In this document: positions 7,511-14,367 of the stretch, in pieces | Position numbering within the stretch: the stretch's first letter is position 1 | Layout of the letters: every line of letters begins with the position of its first letter | Source: an uncultured Clostridia bacterium | Lineage (GTDB): Bacteria; Bacillota; Clostridia; Christensenellales; UBA1242 | Assembly: GCA_937891595.1 (NCBI GenBank) | Contig: CALATF010000033.1 | Location: 1 to 23,891 of the forward strand | DNA length: 23,891 nt | Direction: 5' to 3' | Notes under the pieces: generated by a model | The model's input: only the letters and a program-made list of their open reading frames with translations | Databases searched by the model: none | Told to the model about the DNA's origin: nothing | Translations under genes and position numbers: made by a program

Positions 7511-8041
7511 ATGAGTTTAACAAATTTTGTTCCATTAATTAGAAAACAAGCCTTACAAAAAAGAATAAAAGAACTTGCTATTCAAATAGATAATGATTAT
7601 AAAAATGAACATATTGTTTTAGTGTGTGTATTAAAAGGTGCTGTTTTATTTTTTTCTAAATTAATTGAAAGTGTTAAATCTAATAATGTTGAAATCGATT
7701 TTATTCAAGTAAAAAGTTATGAAGGTACTAATACCACAGGAAATGTTAAAGTTATAAAGGAAATAAATGTTGATATATCTAATAAACATTTGATTTTGGT
7801 TGAAGATATAATAGATACAGGAATAACGGCAAATTTTTTATACGATTATTTTTTAAAACAAAATCCAAAAACTATTGAAATGTATTCTCTTTTACAAAAA
7901 CCTAAAAAGCTAAAACAAAGCTTAAAAATGCCAACTAAAGTAGGTTTTGAAATAGGGGATGAATTTATTATAGGTTTTGGATTAGACCTAGATGAAAAAT
8001 ATAGAACTCTAAATGAAATCTTAGTATTAAAAGAAAATTAA
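7511..8041 (+). CDS. hpt: Hypoxanthine phosphoribosyltransferase
   Basis: This enzyme salvages hypoxanthine (and guanine) by transferring ribose phosphate from PRPP to give IMP or GMP. The PRPP-binding loop LVEDIIDTG is at 96-104, with the acidic pair E98/D99. The flexible loop near residue 70 (KSYEG) and the C-terminal GFGLDLDEKYR are characteristic of bacterial Hpt. The 176 residues are the normal length. A GAGGGG SD precedes the ATG. In many Bacillota hpt lies beside tilS and ftsH, but here it sits between yigZ and recX. Confidence 0.96.
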   Translation: MSLTNFVPLIRKQALQKRIKELAIQIDNDYKNEHIVLVCVLKGAVLFFSKLIESVKSNNVEIDFIQVKSYEGTNTTGNVKVIKEINVDISNKHLILVEDIIDTGITANFLYDYFLKQNPKTIEMYSLLQKPKKLKQSLKMPTKVGFEIGDEFIIGFGLDLDEKYRTLNEILVLKEN

Positions 8042-8054
8042 AAGGTGAAATAAA

Positions 8055-8687
8055 TTGCTAATTACAAAAATAGAAGTGCAAAAAAAGAATAAAAATAGAG
8101 TTAATTTGTATTTAGATGATGAGTTTTATTGTGGGCTTTCTTTGGAAACAATAATGAAAAATAGAATAAAGGAAGGCTTGCAAATAGAAAAACAAACGGT
8201 TGATTACTTAATTAACCAAACAGAAAGAGAAGTGGCCTTAAACAAAGCAGTTTCGTACATATCTAAATGTCAAAAAACAAAGAAAGAAATATATAATTAT
8301 TTGTTAAAAAAAGGGTTTAATGAGGCTATTTCAAACGAAGTAATTGAAAAAATGCAAGAGTATAATTTTGTTAATGACGATTTCTATGCTAAAAATTATA
8401 TAAAGTTTAAAAATAAAAACAGTGGAAAGAAAAAAATAGAAATAGAACTAAAACAAAAAGGTGTTGACGAAAAAATAATTAAGCAAGCAACAGATGAATA
8501 TTTAAATGATAGGGAGTATATTGTTTCGGTTGCAAAAAAGTACATGAAGAATAAGGAATGTGATATTAAAAATAAACAAAAGGCATTTAGGTATCTATCT
8601 AGTAGGGGTTATCAATCGGAAGATATTAAGTGGGCTTTAGAACAAATATTTAAAAAGGATGAAGAAGATTATGAATGTTGGGATTGA
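8055..8687 (+). CDS. recX: Regulatory protein RecX
   Basis: RecX binds RecA filaments and modulates recombination and the SOS response. The 210-residue protein has the RecX arrangement of tandem three-helix repeats: ALNKAVSYISKCQKTKKEIYNYL, then EVIEKMQEYNFVNDDFYAKNYI, then the repeat beginning with GKKKIEIELKQKGV. The N-terminal extension beginning ITKIEVQKKNKNR is found in Bacillota RecX. The start is TTG at 8055 with AAAGGTGA as SD at 8041-8048. Its 3' end overlaps acpS by 17 bases, which suggests translational coupling. recA is not in the window. Confidence 0.92.
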   Translation: MLITKIEVQKKNKNRVNLYLDDEFYCGLSLETIMKNRIKEGLQIEKQTVDYLINQTEREVALNKAVSYISKCQKTKKEIYNYLLKKGFNEAISNEVIEKMQEYNFVNDDFYAKNYIKFKNKNSGKKKIEIELKQKGVDEKIIKQATDEYLNDREYIVSVAKKYMKNKECDIKNKQKAFRYLSSRGYQSEDIKWALEQIFKKDEEDYECWD

Positions 8688-9024
8688 TATTTTAGAAATA
8701 TCTCGTTTTGCGAATTTAGAAAATGATAAAATTAAATTAAAAAAAATTTTTACAAAACATGAGATAGAATACTTTAACAAGTTTTCAAATAAATTAATTC
8801 ATATGGCAGGGATATTTTGTGCAAAAGAAGCATTTGTAAAAGCATTAAAAGTAGGTTTTAATAAAGGTATAACTCCAACAGATATAGAAATTTTACATAA
8901 TGAAAATGGAAGTCCTTATATTCACATAACTGAAAAGTTAAAAGCTTTTATAGGTAATAAAGATGTTGATATAAGTATTAGCCATAGTAACACTGATGCT
9001 ACTGCAATTTGTATAATAATGTAA
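8671..9024 (+). CDS. acpS: Holo-[acyl-carrier-protein] synthase AcpS
   Basis: AcpS transfers 4'-phosphopantetheine from CoA to the serine of acyl carrier protein, activating it for fatty acid synthesis. Visible motifs are VGIDILEISRF with the Mg-binding D6, FCAKEAFVKAL with E53, and the C-terminal ISISH with H105. The 117 residues are the usual length. An in-frame ATG at 8659 would add four residues, but it overlaps the AAAAGGA SD. The ATG at 8671 is correctly spaced and gives the typical short N-terminus. It overlaps the end of recX and is the last gene of the operon; a terminator follows. Confidence 0.94.
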   Translation: MNVGIDILEISRFANLENDKIKLKKIFTKHEIEYFNKFSNKLIHMAGIFCAKEAFVKALKVGFNKGITPTDIEILHNENGSPYIHITEKLKAFIGNKDVDISISHSNTDATAICIIM

Positions 9025-9043
9025 ATAATGATTTTTAAATAAT

Positions 9044-9080
9044 AAAAAGGGCATAATAAAAATGTGCTCTTTTTATTTTT
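9044..9080 (+). terminator. Rho-independent terminator after acpS
   Basis: A 12-bp stem (9044-9055 with 9063-9074, two G-U pairs) has a 7-nt A-rich loop and ends in a T run. Confidence 0.8.
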
Positions 9081-9134
9081 ATTAAAAAGAGCTTTAAATA
9101 AAGAAGTTTAAAAAAGATTTAGAAGGGAAATATT

Positions 9135-9323
9135 ATGAGTAAGGATAATGAATTTTTATATGGAATTAACAATTATTGCCTAAATTATCATACTATGAAT
9201 GACACGAAATTTATATTTAATGTTTATAAGTATGAAGCTGTAAAAAAAAGTTTGTTAAATGAAAATTTATATCTAATAAACAATAAATATTTTGAATATG
9301 ACAAATTATTAACAAGGGAGTAG
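9135..9323 (+). CDS. Unknown 62-residue protein, candidate partner of the NdoA-like toxin
   Basis: This small ORF has a GAAGGGAAA SD at 9122-9130 and ends one base before the toxin ATG, so the toxin's SD (GGGAG) lies inside its last codons. The position is that of an antitoxin. The sequence (SKDNEFLYGINNYCLNYHT..., ending YFEYDKLLTRE) is rich in Asn, Tyr and Leu, with no ribbon-helix-helix or AbrB-like motif I can see, and is shorter than EndoAI (about 93 residues). It is therefore either an unfamiliar antitoxin, a translational leader for the toxin, or unrelated. The acidic, aromatic C-terminus could bind the toxin, but this is speculation. Confidence 0.6.
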   Translation: MSKDNEFLYGINNYCLNYHTMNDTKFIFNVYKYEAVKKSLLNENLYLINNKYFEYDKLLTRE

Positions 9324-9324
9324 T

Positions 9325-9666
9325 ATGGTTAAAAGAGGAGAGCTTTATTATGCTGATTTAAGCCCCGTTGTTGGAAGCGAGCAAGGTGGGATAAGACCAG
9401 TTTTAGTAGTTCAAAATGATATAGGCAACAAATACAGCCCAACTGTTATAGCTGCTGCAATAACAAGTAAACTTAATAAAGCAAAATTACCTACTCACAT
9501 AGAATTATCTAGTAAAGAATATGGCTTAGAAAAAGATTCTGTTGTATTGCTAGAACAAATAAGAACAATAGATAAAACACGACTTAAAGAAAAAATAGGT
9601 GAGCTTTCCGATTCTAAAATGATTCAAGTAAATAAAGCTATGATGATTAGCTTAGGTGTTATATAA
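9325..9666 (+). CDS. ndoA: NdoA/MazF-type mRNA interferase toxin
   Basis: This family cleaves mRNA at short single-stranded sites and is held inactive by an antitoxin. The 113 residues match the PemK/MazF fold. RGELYYADLSPVVGSEQGG contains the conserved N-terminal strand and loop. RPVLVVQND carries the conserved Arg, and the TSKLNKAKLPTH segment the catalytic-region Thr/Ser. LLEQIRTIDKTRL is the conserved C-terminal half. In Bacillus subtilis ndoA lies downstream of acpS and alr with the RHH antitoxin ndoAI. Here acpS is conserved upstream, but alr and a recognisable ndoAI are missing. Translation appears coupled to the 62-residue ORF. Confidence 0.93.
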   Translation: MVKRGELYYADLSPVVGSEQGGIRPVLVVQNDIGNKYSPTVIAAAITSKLNKAKLPTHIELSSKEYGLEKDSVVLLEQIRTIDKTRLKEKIGELSDSKMIQVNKAMMISLGVI

Positions 9667-9679
9667 ATATTTAAAAAGA

Positions 9680-9720
9680 AAAGAGAGTTGAAATAAATTA
9701 ATTTAAACTCTTTTTTATTT
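9680..9720 (+). terminator. Rho-independent terminator after the toxin gene
   Basis: A stem of 9680-9694 with 9701-9715 (one mismatch and one G-U pair) is followed by a T-rich tract. Confidence 0.7.
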
Positions 9721-9881
9721 TATATTTTTTTACGTGTTGTTTTTTGTTTGACTTAGTTTATTTGCTTAAAAAACAATAGTTTATAGTAGTATTATATTCG
9801 TTGATGATATTTTAAACAATTTTAGTTTTTAAGATTATTATACAAAAGTTATAGTATAGTACATTTAAAATATTATAATAA

Positions 9882-9910
9882 TTGATTAAAAACTTTTAGT
9901 GTGATAAAAT
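9882..9910 (+). promoter_or_regulatory. Promoter for the CYTH-like gene
   Basis: TTGATT at 9882-9887 and TAAAAT at 9905-9910 are 17 bp apart, and the -10 is preceded by TGA (an extended -10, TGnTAAAAT). The predicted start near 9917 rules out the GTG at 9901 and favours the ATG at 9928. Apart from this promoter and the terminator at 9680-9720, I see nothing in the 261-nt gap 9667-9927. Confidence 0.6.
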
Positions 9911-9927
9911 TTTTTTTAGAGAAATAT

Positions 9928-10443
9928 ATGAAAAAATTAATTGTAGAAGTAGGAATAAAATTAAACAAACCGTTTGAATTTTATGATAATATGTTAAAAG
10001 AACATGGCTTAAAACAAGTTTTTAGTTGTGAAACGAAAGATTTATATTATACAAAAGAAAGTTCATTTGAAGGTTTTAGTGAAAAGCAAATAAAAGACAG
10101 CTGCATTCGTATAAGAAATCCTAAAATAACCAGCATAAAAATGGAAAAGAATTTAATTAAAGAGGGTTATGTAAAAGTTTTTGAAACTATTAAAAAAGAT
10201 TATCATTATGCCAATGAGAATATGAATAATAGAATCCAGTTGCAATTAATAGATAAAGTAGGATTAGTTGTTTATTATGATAATTCTAAATATTATAACC
10301 TTCCATTATTAGAACAAAGGAAATTGTTAATAAATGAATTGAACTTGTTTGGTTTTAATTTTAAACAAGAAGATTTAGGTATAGATAAATTAAGAACATT
10401 ATACTATGGTAAAGAAATGTTTAGTTTAAATCAAAATGCATGA
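9928..10443 (+). CDS. Possible CYTH-like protein (171 residues)
   Basis: I do not recognise this protein with confidence. Its plan resembles CYTH proteins (class IV adenylate cyclase / thiamine-triphosphatase superfamily), which bind triphosphates in a tunnel. An N-terminal EVGIKL could stand for the ExExK strand. LYYTKES follows. CIRIRNPKITSIKMEK resembles the RxR strand followed by a Lys-containing strand. The C-terminal half has alternating short strands, then an ELNLFGFNF helix. The exact ExExK signature is missing one Glu, so catalytic activity is doubtful. The frame is open from the GTG at 9901, but the promoter position makes the ATG at 9928 the better start. The gene has its own terminator. 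Confidence 0.6.
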   Translation: MKKLIVEVGIKLNKPFEFYDNMLKEHGLKQVFSCETKDLYYTKESSFEGFSEKQIKDSCIRIRNPKITSIKMEKNLIKEGYVKVFETIKKDYHYANENMNNRIQLQLIDKVGLVVYYDNSKYYNLPLLEQRKLLINELNLFGFNFKQEDLGIDKLRTLYYGKEMFSLNQNA

Positions 10444-10461
10444 ATTTTAGTAAAAAATATT

Positions 10462-10497
10462 AAAAGTTGTGTTTATTAACATAACTTTTATTTTTTA
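10462..10497 (+). terminator. Rho-independent terminator
   Basis: A 10-bp stem (10462-10471 with 10480-10489, one G-U pair) has an 8-nt loop followed by a T-rich tail. Confidence 0.75.
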
Positions 10498-10509
10498 ATG
10501 TGAATTTTG

Positions 10510-10537
10510 TTGCTAGTTTTTTTTAATTCTTTATGAT
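10510..10537 (+). promoter_or_regulatory. Promoter of the RlmD-type methyltransferase gene
   Basis: TTGCTA at 10510-10515 and TATGAT at 10532-10537 have a 16-bp spacer. The ATG at 10549 is 11 nt past the -10 and has no SD, so the leader would be only about 4 nt. Confidence 0.45.
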
Positions 10538-10548
10538 ATATTTTAAAT

Positions 10549-11844
10549 ATGAATAATTCTATGGAAAAAAATGAAGATAAAAATATTAATATAAAAATAA
10601 ATTCTTTAAATATAAATGGCGAGGGTATAGCTTATTATAAAGACAAAAAGTTAAGCATAAAATACGTTTTGCCAAATGAAGAAGTTTTGTGTGAGAGTGT
10701 TTTTAATAAAAAAAATTATATTAAAGCTAAATTAAATAAGGTTATTAAGGCAAATAATTTTAGAAAAACAGCACCTTGCCCTTATTATGAAAAATGTGGT
10801 GGGTGTGATTTTCAGCATTTATCTTATGAAAATTCAATATTGTTAAAAAAAGAAATTATTAAAAATTATTTTAGTGATATTTATAATAAAGAAATATCTT
10901 TTGTAGCTAGCGATAAATTTTTTAACTATAGAAATAAAGCATCTTTTTTGGTTAAAGATGGCAAAATAGGTTTTCAGCAAGAAGCCTCAAATTGTTTAGT
11001 GGAAATTAATGAATGCTTAATTTTAAATGATAAAATAAATTTAGTATTAAAAATAGCAAAAGAGTGGTTTAAAAAGCATAAAAATCCATTAGTTAATCAT
11101 TTAGTGGTTAGAGTTTTAAATGACAATATAATGGTAACACTTGTAGTTAGTGGAATACCAAAAAACATTGAAGAATTTAAAAAAATGCTAACTAAAGAAT
11201 TTAACACTAATTATGGTTTGTATTTAAATTTTAATACGTCTAAAGATAAAATTTTAAGCGAAAACTGGAAACATATTTGTGGGTTAAAAGAATTAAACGA
11301 TAGTTTTAAAAATATAAAATATTCGGTACATCCTTTTTCATTTATGCAAGTTAATAATTTTGTTAGAAATGAATTATATAATAAAGTTTTAGATTATGTT
11401 AAAGAAGAAATTGTTATAGAAGGTTATAGCGGAATAGGTTTGCTAACTTCAATTCTATCTACAAAAGCAAAAAAAGTTATAGGTATAGAAATTAATAAAA
11501 AAGCAACAGAAAATGCAAATAAAATTAAAAAAGAAAATAATATTTTAAATATTGAAAATATTAATGGGGATTGTAAAAACGAACTTTCAAAACTTATAGG
11601 AAAGTATAAAAACGCTACTTTTGTAATTGACCCTCCAAGAAGTGGTTGTGATATTAATACACTTCAAGCGCTTAAAGATAGTGGCATCCAAAATGTTATT
11701 TATGTTTCTTGTAATCCATATACATTAAAGCAAAACTTAAGATTCTTAAGTGATAAATATAATGTTGATGAAATTAGTATTTTTGATATGTTCCCACAAA
11801 CATCAAATTGTGAGTTATTAGCAAAACTTTCGATAAAAAATTAA
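10549..11844 (+). CDS. rlmD: 23S rRNA (uracil-5-)-methyltransferase, RlmD/RlmCD type
   Basis: This enzyme methylates C5 of uridine in 23S rRNA using S-adenosylmethionine. An N-terminal TRAM-like RNA-binding domain (about 10-66) is followed by the iron-sulfur cluster cysteines C77, C83 and C86, with a fourth at C149 or C156. The Rossmann methyltransferase domain has EGYSGIGLLTS (291-301), GIEINKKA and the DPPRSG loop (361-366). The nucleophile C388 lies in VSCNPYTL. The 431 residues fit the family. Gram-positive members may modify both U747 and U1939 (RlmCD), and the target cannot be told from sequence. TrmFO-like folate enzymes are excluded by the SAM motifs. Confidence 0.93.
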   Translation: MNNSMEKNEDKNINIKINSLNINGEGIAYYKDKKLSIKYVLPNEEVLCESVFNKKNYIKAKLNKVIKANNFRKTAPCPYYEKCGGCDFQHLSYENSILLKKEIIKNYFSDIYNKEISFVASDKFFNYRNKASFLVKDGKIGFQQEASNCLVEINECLILNDKINLVLKIAKEWFKKHKNPLVNHLVVRVLNDNIMVTLVVSGIPKNIEEFKKMLTKEFNTNYGLYLNFNTSKDKILSENWKHICGLKELNDSFKNIKYSVHPFSFMQVNNFVRNELYNKVLDYVKEEIVIEGYSGIGLLTSILSTKAKKVIGIEINKKATENANKIKKENNILNIENINGDCKNELSKLIGKYKNATFVIDPPRSGCDINTLQALKDSGIQNVIYVSCNPYTLKQNLRFLSDKYNVDEISIFDMFPQTSNCELLAKLSIKN

Positions 11845-11927
11845 TAAGTATTTAAATTAATAGATATTTAGAGTATTTGCAATATTATTGTATTTTTTAA
11901 CTAATTGTTTTGTTTTTATAAAAAGTA

Positions 11928-11956
11928 TTTGAAATTGTTTTCTTTTAAGGTATAAT
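11928..11956 (+). promoter_or_regulatory. Promoter of lgt-divIVA
   Basis: TTTGAA at 11928-11933 and a consensus TATAAT at 11951-11956 have a 17-bp spacer. The lgt ATG at 11963 begins 6 nt past the -10, about where transcription itself should start. Confidence 0.6.
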
Positions 11957-11962
11957 ATAAAT

Positions 11963-12745
11963 ATGAATTTATTTTTACTTAAAACTCAAGGTTTTTATAT
12001 ATTTAATTTATACATAAATTATTATGGTCTTTTTATAGCTTTAGGCATAATTTTAGGCGTTTTTTGTGCTATGTGGTTATGTGCTAAAAAAGGTTATAAT
12101 AAAGATATGGTTTTAGACTTGGCGATATTTGCATTACCATTTTCCATTGTAGGAGCAAGGCTTTACTATTGTATTTTTAATGGTGTAGAAAGTTTTGTTC
12201 AAATTTTTAAAATTTGGGAAGGCGGCATGGCAATATATGGTGGAGTAATAGGCGGGTTCTTAGGTGTTCTTTTATGTTGTAAAATTAAAAAATATTCTTT
12301 AATTCAAGCTTGTGATGTTGCAGCACCTTGCTTGATTTTGGGACAGGCAGTTGGTAGAATAGGTTGCTACTTTGCTAATTGTTGTTATGGTATAGAAACA
12401 TTAAACACAGAATTACAAGTTTTTCCATTTAGTGTTTTAATCAATGGACACTGGCACTTAGCAACATTCTTTTATGAAAGTTTTTTAAATCTAATAGGCT
12501 TTGTAATTCTTTTAGTAATTTCATTAAAATCAAAAAAACAAGGGGTTGTTACGGCTAGTTACTTTATAATATATGGAATTGTTAGAGCTGTTTTAGAGCA
12601 ATTTAGGGATCCAAAAGAATTATTAACAATACTAGGGTCGGGGATAAGAGTATCTCAATTATTAAGTATTTTACTTATTGTTTGTGGAATTATAATTTTA
12701 ATTGTATCTTTTAAAACCAAAAGAAAGGAGGAAGAAAATGAGTAA
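11963..12745 (+). CDS. lgt: Prolipoprotein diacylglyceryl transferase
   Basis: Lgt transfers diacylglycerol from phosphatidylglycerol to the lipobox cysteine of prolipoproteins, the first step of lipoprotein maturation, in the cytoplasmic membrane. The 260 residues form about seven membrane helices. Diagnostic pieces are YYGLFIALG (20-28), GGMAIYGGVIGG (87-98), and the signature region GRIGCYFANCCYG (131-143), where R132 matches the essential Arg. The canonical GNF/N form is replaced by the cysteine-rich version also seen in gut Clostridia. The C-terminal YGIVRAVLEQFR is also conserved. The last codons overlap the next gene by 8 bases. The start has no SD and a consensus -10 six bases upstream. 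Confidence 0.95.
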   Translation: MNLFLLKTQGFYIFNLYINYYGLFIALGIILGVFCAMWLCAKKGYNKDMVLDLAIFALPFSIVGARLYYCIFNGVESFVQIFKIWEGGMAIYGGVIGGFLGVLLCCKIKKYSLIQACDVAAPCLILGQAVGRIGCYFANCCYGIETLNTELQVFPFSVLINGHWHLATFFYESFLNLIGFVILLVISLKSKKQGVVTASYFIIYGIVRAVLEQFRDPKELLTILGSGIRVSQLLSILLIVCGIIILIVSFKTKRKEEENE

Positions 12746-13607
12746 TTTTAAAATCATAAAAAAAGGTTATAGTCAGTTAGAAGTTGATAGTTATATTGAA
12801 AGATTAAAAAATGATTATGAAACTAAGTTATCTGAACAAAAAGATAGAATTTTTTATTTAAAAGATCAGTTAGATAAATTAACAAATAACAGTGATAATG
12901 AACTTGTTACTTCCTTAGTTTCTGCTGTGGAAAGAGCAAAATTGATAGAAAATAGTTCTAAAAATATTTATGAACTTGAAACAAAAAAGTTAAACTTATT
13001 ATACACAAAAATGGAAAATCTTTTAACAGACGAAAATATTTATAACGATAGAAGCATAAAACAAGAATTACTTTTGCTTATAAAAGATTGCAGGAAATCT
13101 TTACAAAATAATATTTCTATGCAAGACCAAACTATAAAAGAAAGTACTATAGGTGACCCAGTTAAAAGGTTGTTATCTAAAATGATAGGTTTAAACAAAA
13201 TTGCCACAGACAATGTTGCAAATAAAATAGAAACGGTTGTGGCAAATGGTCCTACTGTAAAAACCACAGATGAAGACATTCGTAGAGAAACGCCTAGTAA
13301 TCCAAAAGTTGTTCAGATGAAAAGGCAAGATGTTAAAGAACCGAAAGAAAAAACAAATACTGCAACCTCAAATGAATTTAATAAGTTTTTGTCGGAAGAC
13401 AGTAATATTAACGGGGCTAATTTTGAAAATATTATGTTTTCAACTAAAAATAAAAACACATCAAATTATATTTTAGGGGGAGATTTAGGAGATTATTCTC
13501 CTAATGAATCAGGATTTGATTTAAAAGAAGCTATTAACCCTAAAGAAGATTTAGATGAAATTATGAAAGCTTTTGATTTTTATAATGACGATAAAAAGAA
13601 AAAATAA
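12738..13607 (+). CDS. DivIVA-domain protein
   Basis: The N-terminal 25 residues (FKIIKKGYSQLEVDSYIERL) match the DivIVA N-terminal motif, GY...EVD.Y, which in DivIVA and GpsB binds curved or septal membrane. A coiled coil runs to about residue 60. A second helical stretch at 60-140 follows, then a long charged, Asn/Lys-rich tail to residue 289. An upstream in-frame ATG at 12702 exists, but the ATG at 12738 has an AAAGGAGG SD and starts exactly at the domain, so I use it. It overlaps the end of lgt. A role in cell division, polar growth or organising the envelope is inferred from the family; the long tail is unlike GpsB and suggests a separate partner-binding region. Confidence 0.85.
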   Translation: MSNFKIIKKGYSQLEVDSYIERLKNDYETKLSEQKDRIFYLKDQLDKLTNNSDNELVTSLVSAVERAKLIENSSKNIYELETKKLNLLYTKMENLLTDENIYNDRSIKQELLLLIKDCRKSLQNNISMQDQTIKESTIGDPVKRLLSKMIGLNKIATDNVANKIETVVANGPTVKTTDEDIRRETPSNPKVVQMKRQDVKEPKEKTNTATSNEFNKFLSEDSNINGANFENIMFSTKNKNTSNYILGGDLGDYSPNESGFDLKEAINPKEDLDEIMKAFDFYNDDKKKK

Positions 13608-13618
13608 ATTTTAAAAAT

Positions 13619-13663
13619 GAAAAAGATATTTATTTTAAATAAAATATTAAATATCTTTTTTTT
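13619..13663 (+). terminator. Rho-independent terminator after the DivIVA gene
   Basis: A perfect 12-bp stem, 13621-13632 with 13648-13659, has an AT-rich loop and is followed by a T run. Confidence 0.8.
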
Positions 13664-13725
13664 ATATAATAATAAATTAAACATTGTTAAAGTTATATGA
13701 TATATTCTTATAAAAGAGGTAAGAA

Positions 13726-14349
13726 ATGAAAATAAAAACATTGGATGTCTGGACGGAACCAGTTGAAAATTATATGCCTTGTTTTAACGGAGCTTTTTTA
13801 GATGGGGTAGAAGGTAATAACGTCCCATATGATAAATATAAAATTATATTAAATTGTAATTGTTTTATAACCACTAATAGTAATGAGTTGACTATAGGTA
13901 ATAAACATAATGCTATAATTTTTTATAAAAATAATAGAGCTATTCGTTTAGTTGTTCTATCAAATAAAACTGAGGTTTTAAGATGTGTAGAAAAAACAAT
14001 AAACAAAAAGGTTAATAATAACAAATTAAAAGATTTATTTCTATTAAAAAATATAAATCAAGAAATTATTGATTTAAAAGAAGTTCCTGTTTTTAATAAG
14101 AGTAACAATTTAAAAGAAATTGATGTGTGGTCGTGTGATAGAGCATCTTTACTTGAAAGTATATTTGAAGAAGACTGTAAATCTCATGATGTACAATCTG
14201 TTCTTAGTATTTACGATTTTAAAACAGATATAGAAGTAGTTTATGAATTAGAAACAAATACAGAAAGTTATGAAATACTTCATAAAGGGGCTTATATAAA
14301 CAAATCAAAAACAAAAGCCATTATAATTCAATCTAATGGCTCTTTCTAA
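13726..14349 (+). CDS. Unknown 207-residue soluble protein
   Basis: I do not recognise this protein. It has an SD (AAAGAGGT at 13713-13720) before the ATG. It has no signal peptide or membrane helix, and its composition is mixed alpha/beta. Two halves start alike: KTLDVWTEPVENY at residue 4 and KEIDVWSCDRASLL near residue 130, which may mark an internal repeat. The first half contains NCNCFITTNSNELTIGNKHN and FYKNNRAIRLVVLS, alternating strands that suggest a small beta-rich domain. It is convergent with the 395-residue protein gene, whose terminator lies inside the end of this CDS. Confidence 0.75.
   Translation: MKIKTLDVWTEPVENYMPCFNGAFLDGVEGNNVPYDKYKIILNCNCFITTNSNELTIGNKHNAIIFYKNNRAIRLVVLSNKTEVLRCVEKTINKKVNNNKLKDLFLLKNINQEIIDLKEVPVFNKSNNLKEIDVWSCDRASLLESIFEEDCKSHDVQSVLSIYDFKTDIEVVYELETNTESYEILHKGAYINKSKTKAIIIQSNGSF
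14316..14346. terminator. Terminator hairpin inside the 3' end of a CDS, usable in both directions
   Basis: A perfect 8-bp stem (14316-14323 with 14334-14341) has a 10-nt loop. On the minus strand it is followed by a T-rich tract 22 nt or more beyond the stop of the 395-residue protein gene. On the plus strand it is followed by CTTTCT, just before the stop at 14347-14349. Confidence 0.6.
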
Positions 14350-14367
14350 TCAAAATATTGTTTATTT

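Noticed and set aside
8659..8670. Upstream ATG for acpS adding four residues.
   Set aside because: It overlaps the SD and departs from the usual short AcpS N-terminus; the ATG at 8671 is well spaced.
12702..12737. Upstream start for the DivIVA-domain protein.
   Set aside because: It reads through the strong AAAGGAGG SD and adds a non-family N-terminus.
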